Shown here: positions 1 through 6,702 of the stretch, piece by piece | Numbering within the stretch: the first letter of the stretch is position 1 | Layout of the letters: every line of letters starts with the position of its first letter | Translations under genes and position numbers: made by a program | From: Dechloromonas denitrificans | GTDB taxonomy: Bacteria > Pseudomonadota > Gammaproteobacteria > Burkholderiales > Rhodocyclaceae | Length of the DNA: 64,000 bases | NCBI RefSeq assembly: GCF_001551835.1 | Contig: NZ_LODL01000035.1 | Span: 358,083-422,082 of the forward strand | Direction: 5' to 3' | The notes under the pieces: model-generated | Told to the model about the DNA's origin: nothing | The model's input: only the letters and a program-made list of their open reading frames with translations | Database searches by the model: none

Positions 1-345
1 GCGGCGACCCATCCGCTGGTCGCCACCGCCCCCTGCGACTCGCCCTTCCTGCCGGCCGATCTGGTTTCCCGCCTGTTGGCGGCGTTGACCGCAGCCCATG
101 CCGATCTCGCCGTCGCCCGCACCTTCGAGCAGCCGCACCCGGTGTTCTGCCTGTGCAAGCGCGAGGTGCTACCCCATCTGACCGAATTTCTCGCCGGCGG
201 CGGCCGCAAGATCGACCGCTGGTATTCGACGCTGAACATTGTCGAAGTTGCCTTCGACGATGAGGCCGCAGCCTTCGAAAATATCAATACGCGGGAAGAG
301 CTTTCTCGCTTCGACCAGGCGCCGGGCTCAGTCCCATTGCCTTGA
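1..345 (+). CDS. mobA: Molybdenum cofactor guanylyltransferase, 5' end cut off by the window
   Basis: The reading frame is open from base 1 and ends with TGA at 343-345, so only the C-terminal 114 residues are present. MobA transfers GMP from GTP to molybdopterin in the cytoplasm to make the guanine dinucleotide cofactor. Near the start of the visible part is a CDSPFLP motif, typical of the metal- and nucleotide-binding loop of this family, and near the end NINTREEL, typical of the MobA C-terminus. It converges on mobB and the two 3' ends overlap by 62 bases. The N-terminal GTP-binding loop lies outside the window. Identification is firm. Confidence 0.9.
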   Translation, partial: AATHPLVATAPCDSPFLPADLVSRLLAALTAAHADLAVARTFEQPHPVFCLCKREVLPHLTEFLAGGGRKIDRWYSTLNIVEVAFDDEAAAFENINTREELSRFDQAPGSVPLP

Positions 346-817
346 CGATGAAGTCGGCGACCTGCGCCGGCTGATTCAGGTCGAGTTGCGGCAGACCGGT
401 AGCAACCGCCTGGTCGCTGGCCACCGCGATGATGTGCGGGTCGTTCGGGAAGAGCTGCGGCTTGTCGATCGCCGCCCGCCAGATTTCGATTTTCGGAATC
501 GGCTCGTGCTTGAAGCCTTCGACCAGCACCAGGTCGCACGGCGACAACTGGGCCAGCGCTTCTTCCAGCTTCAGTTCCGGCCGGCCACGCAACTCGTGCA
601 TCACCGCCCAGCGATTGGCGGAGGTGACCAGCACCTCGCGACAACCGGCGTGGCGATGTCGCCACGAATCCTTGCCCGGATAGTCGATATCGAATTCATG
701 GTGGGCGTGCTTGACCAGCGAAACCACCAGCCCGCGCGCTTCGAGCAGACCGATGACCTGCTCGACCAGCGTTGTCTTGCCGCTGCCGGACCAGCCGGCG
801 ATACCTATGACCTTCAT
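284..817 (-). CDS. mobB: Molybdopterin-guanine dinucleotide biosynthesis adaptor MobB
   Basis: A 177-residue P-loop GTPase-like protein. Residues 5-16 carry a Walker A motif (GIAGWSGSGKTT), followed by VKHAHHEFDID, the usual MobB signature, and LVEGFKHE near residue 100. MobB binds GTP and helps MobA attach GMP to the molybdenum cofactor. It is convergent with mobA rather than in an operon with it. The C-terminal tail of about 15 residues (after MGLSPAPG) lies in the mobA overlap and looks unconserved. Start ATG at 817. Confidence 0.93.
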   Translation of the reverse strand: MKVIGIAGWSGSGKTTLVEQVIGLLEARGLVVSLVKHAHHEFDIDYPGKDSWRHRHAGCREVLVTSANRWAVMHELRGRPELKLEEALAQLSPCDLVLVEGFKHEPIPKIEIWRAAIDKPQLFPNDPHIIAVASDQAVATGLPQLDLNQPAQVADFIVKAMGLSPAPGRSEKALPAY

Positions 818-986
818 GCCGTGTTGTCTTGAGGGGGGCGAAAAATGGCGGCCATTATCCCCATTTGGCGCGTTTACGGCGCAATTTTTGTATCCCTAAC
901 CTGTGGAAAACCCGTATTGCGCCGCATCAATTCCTGCCTAAACTGCGCGTGCACGATTACAAAACAGACATAAAAGGTTAACAGCA

Positions 987-1169
987 ATGAACGTCAAAGT
1001 TCACTACCGCATCACTCAGGATCGGGCCGGCCTCCCGCAGGACTTTGCCGGCGCCCGGCGCTTCGTCGCAACCGAGGACCAGGCCATCGAAGACTTGGCC
1101 AAATCCCAGCTGGCCGCGGATTACCAGATCCCGACCAGCGCCGTCGTGATCTGCAGCATCGAGCACTAA
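987..1169 (+). CDS. Small protein of unknown function (60 aa)
   Basis: I do not recognise a family. The 60-residue product starts with MNVKVHYRITQ, has no signal peptide or membrane segment and is mildly acidic in its middle. An AAAAGG ribosome-binding site lies about 9 bases before the ATG, and the preceding 170 bases are A/T-richer, as expected for a promoter shared with divergent mobB. It converges on the last gene of the aldehyde oxidoreductase operon with a 4-base overlap at the stops. It is kept because of the ribosome-binding site and position; it could still be spurious. Confidence 0.55.
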   Translation: MNVKVHYRITQDRAGLPQDFAGARRFVATEDQAIEDLAKSQLAADYQIPTSAVVICSIEH

Positions 1170-1426
1170 CCGCCACCGCGCAGGGTCGCCCGGTCGACCC
1201 GCGCCAGCAGTTTTTCCGCCCCGTCCCGGCTGCCGTCGCGGACGCTGATTTCGACGCGCAGCAACGGTAGTTGCAGTGCACCAATGCACACTCCATTTTC
1301 GCTGCGCAAGGCGAAATGTAGTTGCGCGCCGTCGGCAGCCAGCAGCAAGCCGCTGTCGTCCACCGTCACCCCCTCGGCAAAGGCCTGCCGCAAGGCCCGT
1401 TCAAACTCGGCCGGGGTACTGTTCAT
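1166..1426 (-). CDS. Small protein at the end of the aldehyde oxidoreductase operon (86 aa)
   Basis: This is the fifth leftward gene of the aor-like cluster, 37 bases after the MoaD-like gene. The start chosen is ATG at 1426 (MNSTPAEFERALRQAF), which gives 86 residues; an upstream in-frame extension would overlap the MoaD-like gene and reads as non-coding. The protein looks like a small alpha/beta fold with alternating hydrophobic strands (LHFALRS, LRVEISV). No cysteine cluster or known motif is seen. By position it could be a maturation or cofactor-insertion factor, as suggested for the extra genes of Aromatoleum aor operons; that is inference only. Confidence 0.65.
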   Translation of the reverse strand: MNSTPAEFERALRQAFAEGVTVDDSGLLLAADGAQLHFALRSENGVCIGALQLPLLRVEISVRDGSRDGAEKLLARVDRATLRGGG

Positions 1427-1463
1427 CAGGCGGACCGGCTGGCCGCTCCACGGCAAAGCACCA

Positions 1464-1715
1464 TCAGCCACCGGCAATCGGCGGCCAGACGGCGAGCGTG
1501 TCGCCGTCCTTGAGGCAAGCAGTCGCCCGCTCCCCGGGCGGCACGAACACCCCATTCAGCAAGACCAGATGGGTCAGCTTGGCGGGCAGCGAAAAGGGCG
1601 CCAGCACGGCGTCGACCGCAGCACTCTCCGCCACCTCGACTTCCAGCCGGTTGTTCCGGGTGCCGGCCGGCAGATAGTCGGCGAGCGTCGCGTAGAGTTT
1701 GACGGTAACCCGCAT
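1464..1715 (-). CDS. MoaD/ThiS-like sulfur carrier of the AOR operon
   Basis: An 83-residue ubiquitin-like protein starting MRVTVKLYATLADYLP and ending in the Gly-Gly tail (PPIAGG) that MoaD/ThiS proteins need for adenylation and thiocarboxylation. MoaD supplies the dithiolene sulfurs of molybdopterin; a dedicated copy beside a tungsten aldehyde oxidoreductase is common and probably serves its tungstopterin. The start is ATG 1715, 4 bases after the stop of the upstream FAD subunit gene. A longer frame upstream overlaps that gene and was not used. Confidence 0.85.
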   Translation of the reverse strand: MRVTVKLYATLADYLPAGTRNNRLEVEVAESAAVDAVLAPFSLPAKLTHLVLLNGVFVPPGERATACLKDGDTLAVWPPIAGG

Positions 1716-1719
1716 CGCC

Positions 1720-2967
1720 TCAGCTGTTCGGCCGCTGGCAGGCGATATAGGCCTCGGCGAAACGCGTCGGCGTCTGCAGCAGAGTTTGCTTCCAGGCACC
1801 CAGACGGGTCTTGCCCTGGATCAGCCCACGCAGCGCGCCGACATGCTCGGTCAGACCGACCGCCGTCGCCCCGACCAGGATGTCGTCATCGAACTGCAGG
1901 CTGATATAGCGCCCGTTCGCCTCGTCGGCCCGCTCGACCCCCTCGCCACCGGGCACGCCCTGCCACTCGCCGAAGGATGAGGAAATCATGCCCAGCGAAT
2001 CGAGCACGTTGATCGCCAGCACCCCTTTCATCCGGGCTGGCTGCCCGGCCATGTTGAGCGCCGCGACCCGGGCCTGGTCGGCCGCATTGGGCTGGATCGC
2101 CGCGACCAGATGGCGCCCCGAAAAAAGGTCGGGCGCCTCGGCGACATCGCCCGCCGCATAGATGCCGGGCACCGAGGTCTGCATCGCGTCATCGACCAGG
2201 ATGCCCTTGGCGACATGCACCGTCGTGCCTTCGAGAAAACTGACATTGGGCGCCACCCCGGCGGCGACGATCAGCAGATCGCAGGCCAGGCTTTCGCCGG
2301 TGGTCAGGGTCACGCTGAGCGGAGCCGTCTGGCCGGGCTCGATGCGCTCGACACCGGCCTTGGTGACAACCCGCACGCCCTGCTTCTCGACCCAGCGCCG
2401 GATCATGCCGCCGGCCTCCGGCGTCATCATGCGCGGCACCATGCGGTCGCCCATTTCGACGACGCTCAGCTCGACGCCGCGTTTGACCAAGGCTTCCATG
2501 ATGATGCAGCCGATGAAGCCCGCCCCCAGTTGCACGACGCGCGAGCCGGGTTTGGCCAGCGCGGCGATGGCGCGGGCGTCATCGAGCGTCCAGCAGGTTT
2601 GCACTTCCGGCAGGTCGATGCCGGGGATCGGCGGCCGCACCGGGTGCGAACCGGTGGCGATCAGCAGCCGGTCATAGCTTTCGAAATGGCCGTCGGCGAA
2701 CAAAACACTCTGTTTTTCGGTGTTGACCGCCACTGCCCTGCCCTGCAACTGCCGAATGCCCAGCCCGCTGAAATGATCGGGCGCCTTGCGCAGGTAGGTG
2801 CCGCTTTCATCGATATTGTTTTCGAGCAGGTAAGGAATCGCCATCCGCGAATAGGGTGGCGCCGCCTCGTTGCCGACCAGCAGGATGTCGTCGGCCGGTG
2901 CCGCCCGGCGCAGGGTTTCGGCGGCGACGACGCCGGCCGGGCCGTTCCCGAGAATGATGTGTTTCAT
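1720..2967 (-). CDS. aorC: FAD/NAD(P)-dependent oxidoreductase subunit of aldehyde oxidoreductase (AorC-like)
   Basis: A 415-residue pyridine nucleotide-disulphide reductase-type flavoprotein. An N-terminal FAD motif (ILGNGPAGVVAAE, residues 4-16), a second Rossmann motif for NAD(P)H (QLGAGFIG, about residue 150) and the FAD-binding GIYAAGDVAEA segment (about residue 275) are visible. In Aromatoleum AorABC this subunit passes electrons between the ferredoxin subunit and NAD. The start is ATG 2967, preceded by GGAGAGG; the gene follows aorB by 68 bases. Order aorA-aorB-aorC supports the assignment. Confidence 0.88.
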   Translation of the reverse strand: MKHIILGNGPAGVVAAETLRRAAPADDILLVGNEAAPPYSRMAIPYLLENNIDESGTYLRKAPDHFSGLGIRQLQGRAVAVNTEKQSVLFADGHFESYDRLLIATGSHPVRPPIPGIDLPEVQTCWTLDDARAIAALAKPGSRVVQLGAGFIGCIIMEALVKRGVELSVVEMGDRMVPRMMTPEAGGMIRRWVEKQGVRVVTKAGVERIEPGQTAPLSVTLTTGESLACDLLIVAAGVAPNVSFLEGTTVHVAKGILVDDAMQTSVPGIYAAGDVAEAPDLFSGRHLVAAIQPNAADQARVAALNMAGQPARMKGVLAINVLDSLGMISSSFGEWQGVPGGEGVERADEANGRYISLQFDDDILVGATAVGLTEHVGALRGLIQGKTRLGAWKQTLLQTPTRFAEAYIACQRPNS

Positions 2968-3035
2968 GCCTTGCCTCTCCGAAGGGGAAAGAAAACGGGG
3001 CGGCAATCAGCGCCACCCCGTCCGCATCTACCGGG

Positions 3036-4883
3036 CTAGAGCCCGAGACGTTGCAGCGTCGCCTGTTCGGGCACGCCGGCACTGTCCCAGCCGCGCACCT
3101 TGTAGTACTCCGGCTTCATCTTGTCGAGGCCATTGACCAGCCCCTTGGCCGGCCCGGTCTTGGCTGGTTCGGTCTTCAGGCGCGGCGGCAGGTCGTCATC
3201 CTTCGCGCTCAGACCGGCCGCCAGGTTGAACTGGCGTTCCATGTTCCAGATTCGTTCGCCGACCAGATTCAGCTTGTCCATCGACCAGTCGCCCTCGCAG
3301 GCCGCCTGCAACTGCGGCTGCACGTCGGCCAGGGTCCAGGCAAAGCTGGTGAAGACGCAGATACCGGCCGAATCAAAGATCCCGGTCGCATCCTGGAAGG
3401 CCTTGACCAACTCCGGCTTGCCGTCGGTGGTCAGCGGATCGGTCTTGACCGGGATGCCGAGCACTTCGGAAGCCACCGTGTAACCGCGCAAATGGCAGGC
3501 GCCGCGGTTCGACGTGGCGTAGGCCAGCCCCATGCCCTGAATGCCGCGCGAGTCGTAGGCCGGAAATTCCTGGCCCTTGACGCTCATCGACAGCTCCGGA
3601 TGACCGTACTTGGCACACAGCCGGGCGCTGCCCAGACCGAGTTCCTTGCCGAAGCCTTTACCATGGGCCGTCATCTCGACTAGCTGGCAGAGGGCTTCGG
3701 CCGAACCGAAGGGTGCGTCAAGGCCAATCTGCTCTTTGGAGAGAATCCCGGTTTCATACATTTCCATCGCCGCGCCAACCGTCGCCCCGAAGGAGATCGG
3801 GTCCATGCCGTGCTCGTTGCACAGCAGGTTGGCGTACTGCAGCGCCTCCAGGTCGCCCACCCCATTGGCAGCGCCGAGCGCCCAGGCCGCTTCGTACTCG
3901 AGGCCGCCGGAAGCTCCCCAGTATTTCGGGCTGTTCTTGACGCTGAAATGCGTTTCGTCGATTTTCGAGATGCGGCCGCAGGCGATGGTGCAGCCGAAGC
4001 AGGCGGCATTGGTCACCAGCTGCGCCTTGCCGTCGCTCGGCCGCTTTTCGTGCATCGCCTCGGCCGAAATCTTGCCGGCTTCCTCGAACTGCACGTCGCG
4101 GTGGTTGCGCGTCGGCAACGCACCCATTTCGTTGATGACATTCATCAGCACTTGCGTCCCGTACTTGGGCAGGCCCTGACCGGTTACCGCGTTGTCAGCC
4201 AGCACTTTCTTGGCGGCATTGGTCGCGGCGAGGAAGGCCGGGAAATCCTTGATCCCCGACACCCCTTTCGTGCCACGGATCGCCACCGCCTTCAGGTTCT
4301 TCGAGCCCATCACGGCACCGACCCCGGAACGGCCGGCGGCCCGGTGCAGGTCATTGACGATGCAGGCGAACATCACCTGGTTTTCACCCGCCCCGCCAAT
4401 CGACGAGACGCGGATCAGCGGGTCCTGGTGCAGGCGCTTGATCGTTTCCTCGGTTTCCCAGCAGGTCTTGCCCCACAGGTGACCGGCATCGCGCAACTCG
4501 GCCTTGTCGTTCTCGACATAGAGGTAAACCGGCTTCGGCGACTTGCCTTCGAAAATGATCATGTCCCAGCCGGCAAATTTCATCTCGGCCCCGAAAAAGC
4601 CGCCGGAATTCGAGCAGGCGATGGCGTTGGTCAACGCCCCTTTGGTGACCACCGTGTAGCGGCCGCCGGTCGAGGCCATCGTCCCGGTCAGCGGGCCGGT
4701 GGCCATGATCATCTTGTTGTCCGGCGACAGTGGATCGACCTTGGGGTCGATTTCCGAGATCAGGTATTTCGAAGCCAGGCCGCGCGAGCCGAGGTAGTCA
4801 TTGGCCCAGGCCATGTTCAGCTGCTCGGGGGTGCAGGTGCCGGCGCTCAGGTTCACGCGCAGGACTTTACGGTTCCATCCCAT
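3036..4883 (-). CDS. aorB: Tungsten-containing aldehyde:ferredoxin oxidoreductase, catalytic subunit
   Basis: A 615-residue protein of the AOR family, which oxidises aldehydes to carboxylic acids (and can run in reverse) with a tungsten bis-pterin cofactor and one [4Fe-4S] cluster. The N-terminal beta domain starts MGWNRKVLRVNL. The cluster motif CFGCTIAC lies around residues 290-297, with the distal cysteine in SAGICVF near residue 500. Pterin-binding stretches include SIGGAGENQVMFACIVND and GRSGVGAVMGSKNLKA. The product is soluble and cytoplasmic. It sits 12 bases after aorA. The Aromatoleum-type NAD-linked enzyme is the closest known arrangement. Confidence 0.94.
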   Translation of the reverse strand: MGWNRKVLRVNLSAGTCTPEQLNMAWANDYLGSRGLASKYLISEIDPKVDPLSPDNKMIMATGPLTGTMASTGGRYTVVTKGALTNAIACSNSGGFFGAEMKFAGWDMIIFEGKSPKPVYLYVENDKAELRDAGHLWGKTCWETEETIKRLHQDPLIRVSSIGGAGENQVMFACIVNDLHRAAGRSGVGAVMGSKNLKAVAIRGTKGVSGIKDFPAFLAATNAAKKVLADNAVTGQGLPKYGTQVLMNVINEMGALPTRNHRDVQFEEAGKISAEAMHEKRPSDGKAQLVTNAACFGCTIACGRISKIDETHFSVKNSPKYWGASGGLEYEAAWALGAANGVGDLEALQYANLLCNEHGMDPISFGATVGAAMEMYETGILSKEQIGLDAPFGSAEALCQLVEMTAHGKGFGKELGLGSARLCAKYGHPELSMSVKGQEFPAYDSRGIQGMGLAYATSNRGACHLRGYTVASEVLGIPVKTDPLTTDGKPELVKAFQDATGIFDSAGICVFTSFAWTLADVQPQLQAACEGDWSMDKLNLVGERIWNMERQFNLAAGLSAKDDDLPPRLKTEPAKTGPAKGLVNGLDKMKPEYYKVRGWDSAGVPEQATLQRLGL

Positions 4884-4895
4884 GATCTCTCCTCC

Positions 4896-5372
4896 TCAAG
4901 CCGCAACGGCAGCCGTATTGGCCTTGGCGGCCCAGGCCCGCATGCGGTTCAGACCGGTCCAGTCGGCGTCGACATAGGTAATCGCCGCGGTCGGACAGGC
5001 CTCGGCGCATTTCGGACTGCCGCCGCAGAGGTCGCACTTCTGGACCTTGCCGACATCGGCCATGTAATTGACCGTGCCGAAAGGACAGGCGATGGTGCAC
5101 ACCTTGCAGCCGACGCAGATCGCCTCCTTGACGACCTTGGCCCCGGTCGCCGCATCGAGGACGATGGCATCGACCGGACAGGCATTCATGCACCAGGCAT
5201 CGGCGCACTGGGTACAGGTATAAGGCACCTTGCGGCCTTCGTGCTCGAAATCGAAAACCTTGATGCGGGACTTGGAAGGATTGATGGCACCGGTATGTTC
5301 GTAGGAACAGGCCATCTCGCACTGCAGGCATCCGGTACATTTGGCCGGATCGATGTGAAGCGACTTTTGCAT
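4896..5372 (-). CDS. aorA: Four-cluster ferredoxin subunit of aldehyde oxidoreductase (AorA-like)
   Basis: A 158-residue iron-sulfur protein of the HycB/DmsB type. Four cysteine groups are visible: CTGCLQCEMAC, CTQCADAWCMNAC, CVGCKVCTIAC and CDLCGGSPKCAEAC, enough for four [4Fe-4S] clusters. It would wire electrons from the tungsten subunit to the FAD subunit; in Aromatoleum the AorA and AorB subunits form long nanowire-like oligomers. The start chosen is ATG 5372 with GGAGGAG 6 bases upstream; an 11-residue N-terminal extension has no ribosome-binding site. First gene of the leftward operon. Confidence 0.92.
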   Translation of the reverse strand: MQKSLHIDPAKCTGCLQCEMACSYEHTGAINPSKSRIKVFDFEHEGRKVPYTCTQCADAWCMNACPVDAIVLDAATGAKVVKEAICVGCKVCTIACPFGTVNYMADVGKVQKCDLCGGSPKCAEACPTAAITYVDADWTGLNRMRAWAAKANTAAVAA

Positions 5373-5433
5373 GGTGTCTCCTCCATGAATTGTGGGGTGT
5401 CGCATACGGATTGCGCTGGCTGGCAGCGCATCG

Positions 5434-5479
5434 GTTCATAATGGAACAAAGCTGCGCTGAAGTCATGTTGCAGCGCAGC
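5434..5479. promoter_or_regulatory. Two inverted repeats upstream of the aor operon (possible operators)
   Basis: A perfect 9-bp inverted repeat, GCTGCGCTG (5451-5459) and CAGCGCAGC (5471-5479) with an 11-base spacer, lies 79-107 bases before aorA. Just inside it is a shorter dyad, GTTC at 5434-5437 and GAAC at 5444-5447. Position and symmetry fit dimeric activator or repressor sites for the aor operon. The regulator is not identifiable from this window. Confidence 0.4.
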
Positions 5480-5566
5480 AGCAACAATCCGTTACACAAG
5501 GGGACGAAAGGACGACAGACCCGGGAGCAGCGGCAACATACACTTCAGTTGTGCATTGAACCCTCC

Positions 5567-5620
5567 TCTCGAAATCCCCCCTTTCGAGAATTTACCCCCG
5601 CCGCTGGCGGGGTTTTTTTT
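5567..5620 (+). ncRNA. Possible small RNA: two hairpins with a C-rich loop and a U8 tail
   Basis: Stem 1 is TCTCGAAA (5567-5574) with TTTCGAGA (5582-5589) around a loop TCCCCCC. Stem 2 is CCCCGCC (5596-5602) with GGCGGGG (5606-5612), loop GCT, followed directly by eight T. This is an intrinsic terminator on the plus strand with no plus-strand gene before it. A weak -10-like TACACT lies at 5539-5544. A C-rich exposed loop could pair with ribosome-binding sites. No known family was recognised, and the hairpins could instead insulate the cytochrome gene from antisense aor transcription. Confidence 0.4.
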
Positions 5621-5644
5621 GCCCGCTCGCCAAGCGCAAGCCGT

Positions 5645-5650
5645 TATAAT
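5645..5650 (+). promoter_or_regulatory. Consensus -10 box of the cytochrome c5 gene
   Basis: A perfect TATAAT lies 38 bases before the ATG at 5688. No good -35 hexamer at 16-18 bases is visible, so the promoter may need an activator. The start codon has GAGGT 10 bases upstream. Confidence 0.5.
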
Positions 5651-5687
5651 TGCGCACTTTTATTTTTTGCGCATTGAGGTATTGAGC

Positions 5688-6137
5688 ATGGCCGAGCAAC
5701 ATTCTTCCAAGAGCATCATGTGGGCAGTGATCATCGTTGCCATCGCCCTGATCGCTATCGTCTTTCCGCTGACCGTCAAGAAATCCACCTCCGCTGCCGA
5801 TGCAGCCGGCGGTAACGACGAGGCCGATGTCCGCATTCAGCCGGTTGCCAAGTTCGAACTGGCTAAGGCCGCCGCCCCGGCCGCTGGCGGCGCCCCGAAG
5901 GATGGCCCGACCGTCTTCAATTCCGTCTGTGGCGCCTGCCACAACAGCGGCGCCGCCGGTGCGCCGAAGGCTGGCGACAAGGCCGCCTGGGCACCGCGCC
6001 TCGCCCAGGGCAAGGATGCACTGTACAAGAGCGCGCTCGCTGGCAAGGGCGCCATGCCGCCGAAGGGTGGCGCCGCCGATCTGTCCGACGGCGAAATCAA
6101 AGCTGCCGTCGACCACCTGCTCGGCCTGGCCAAGTAA
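5688..6137 (+). CDS. Membrane-anchored class I cytochrome c (cytochrome c5 family)
   Basis: A 149-residue protein. An uncleaved N-terminal membrane helix (about residues 10-27, WAVIIVAIALIAIVFPL) anchors it to the periplasmic face of the inner membrane. An Ala-rich linker precedes a c5-type haem domain with CGACH (about residue 85) and the axial methionine in GAMPPKGG (about residue 123). It carries electrons in the respiratory chain. Start ATG 5688 was preferred over an upstream in-frame codon because it has a ribosome-binding site and a -10 box and begins the membrane helix. Single gene with its own terminator. Confidence 0.93.
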   Translation: MAEQHSSKSIMWAVIIVAIALIAIVFPLTVKKSTSAADAAGGNDEADVRIQPVAKFELAKAAAPAAGGAPKDGPTVFNSVCGACHNSGAAGAPKAGDKAAWAPRLAQGKDALYKSALAGKGAMPPKGGAADLSDGEIKAAVDHLLGLAK

Positions 6138-6148
6138 GCGCGTCAGAC

Positions 6149-6191
6149 AAAAGCAAAAACGGGGAGGCTACGGCCTCCCCGTTTTGCTTTT
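6149..6191 (+). terminator. Intrinsic terminator of the cytochrome c5 gene
   Basis: A long, nearly perfect hairpin: CGGGGAGGC (6160-6168), loop TACG, GCCTCCCCG (6173-6181), extended by flanking A-rich and T-rich arms that also pair. It lies 12 bases after the stop. Confidence 0.85.
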
Positions 6192-6199
6192 GAGGCAGT

Positions 6200-6224
6200 A
6201 AAAAAGGCGCCTCGTGGGCGCCTT
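6200..6224 (-). terminator. Intrinsic terminator of the small Ala/Lys-rich gene
   Basis: AAGGCGCC (6204-6211) and GGCGCCTT (6217-6224) pair around a 5-base loop; on the minus strand the stem is followed by a T run. It serves the leftward gene ending at 6275. Confidence 0.75.
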
Positions 6225-6274
6225 CGGTCAGCCGGGCTTTTGGAGGGCCTGCGCCGACCTGGCGGGGATTCCCC

Positions 6275-6568
6275 TTATTTCTTGGCCGGCTCGACCGCGG
6301 CCGTGGCGTCCGCTTTCGGCACGGCCTTCTCGGCACTCTTCTTCGCCGGCTTGGCCTTCTTCTCGACCGGGGCTGCGGCGGGGGTTGCGGCAGGCTTGGC
6401 GGCCTCGGCCTTGACGGCGCCTTCAGCCATCTTCGGAGCTTCCGCCTTGGCGCTGGCGGCAACCGGCGCAGTAGCCGCCTTGACGTCGGTGGTGGCCGGT
6501 TTGACATCGGCAGCGTGAGCAATACCGAAAGCGGCGGCGAAAGCGAGAGCGATGAGTTGTTTGGTCAT
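6275..6568 (-). CDS. Small secreted Ala/Lys/Pro-rich protein
   Basis: A 97-residue protein with a clear Sec signal peptide (MTKQLIALAFAAAFGIAHA, cleavage after residue 19). The mature part is almost entirely Ala, Lys, Pro, Glu, Val and Thr, has no cysteine, and looks disordered. No family is recognised. It has its own terminator and a good ribosome-binding site (CAGGAG). The 10-bp repeat array 103-127 bases upstream resembles that before the Spy-like gene at 57491-58015, so a cell-envelope stress role is possible. Function is otherwise unknown. Confidence 0.75.
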   Translation of the reverse strand: MTKQLIALAFAAAFGIAHAADVKPATTDVKAATAPVAASAKAEAPKMAEGAVKAEAAKPAATPAAAPVEKKAKPAKKSAEKAVPKADATAAVEPAKK

Positions 6569-6670
6569 TTTGAATCTCCTGAGTTATTCGGTTTTTGATC
6601 CGGCTTTGCGAAATTGCGCTGCCTTGTGTCGAATAACGCAGGCGATGACCGCGCCGATGTCATAAGGACG

Positions 6671-6695
6671 GTAACCCGCTGTAACGCGGTGTGAC
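6671..6695. promoter_or_regulatory. 10-bp-phased direct repeats, probable response-regulator site
   Basis: GTAAC at 6671-6675 and 6681-6685 and GTGAC at 6691-6695 are spaced exactly 10 bases, as expected for OmpR/PhoB-type regulators binding one face of the helix. They lie 103-127 bases before the leftward gene at 6568. A similar array is at 58090-58134. The regulator is unknown. Confidence 0.5.
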
Positions 6696-6702
6696 CGAGC
6701 GG

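Noticed and set aside
3810..5441. 543-codon open frame opposite aorB and aorA
   Set aside because: Mirror of the iron-sulfur and tungsten subunits, no start signals.
5390..5677. Short plus-strand frames in the aor/cytochrome gap
   Set aside because: They cross both operator dyads and the terminator hairpin and resemble no protein.
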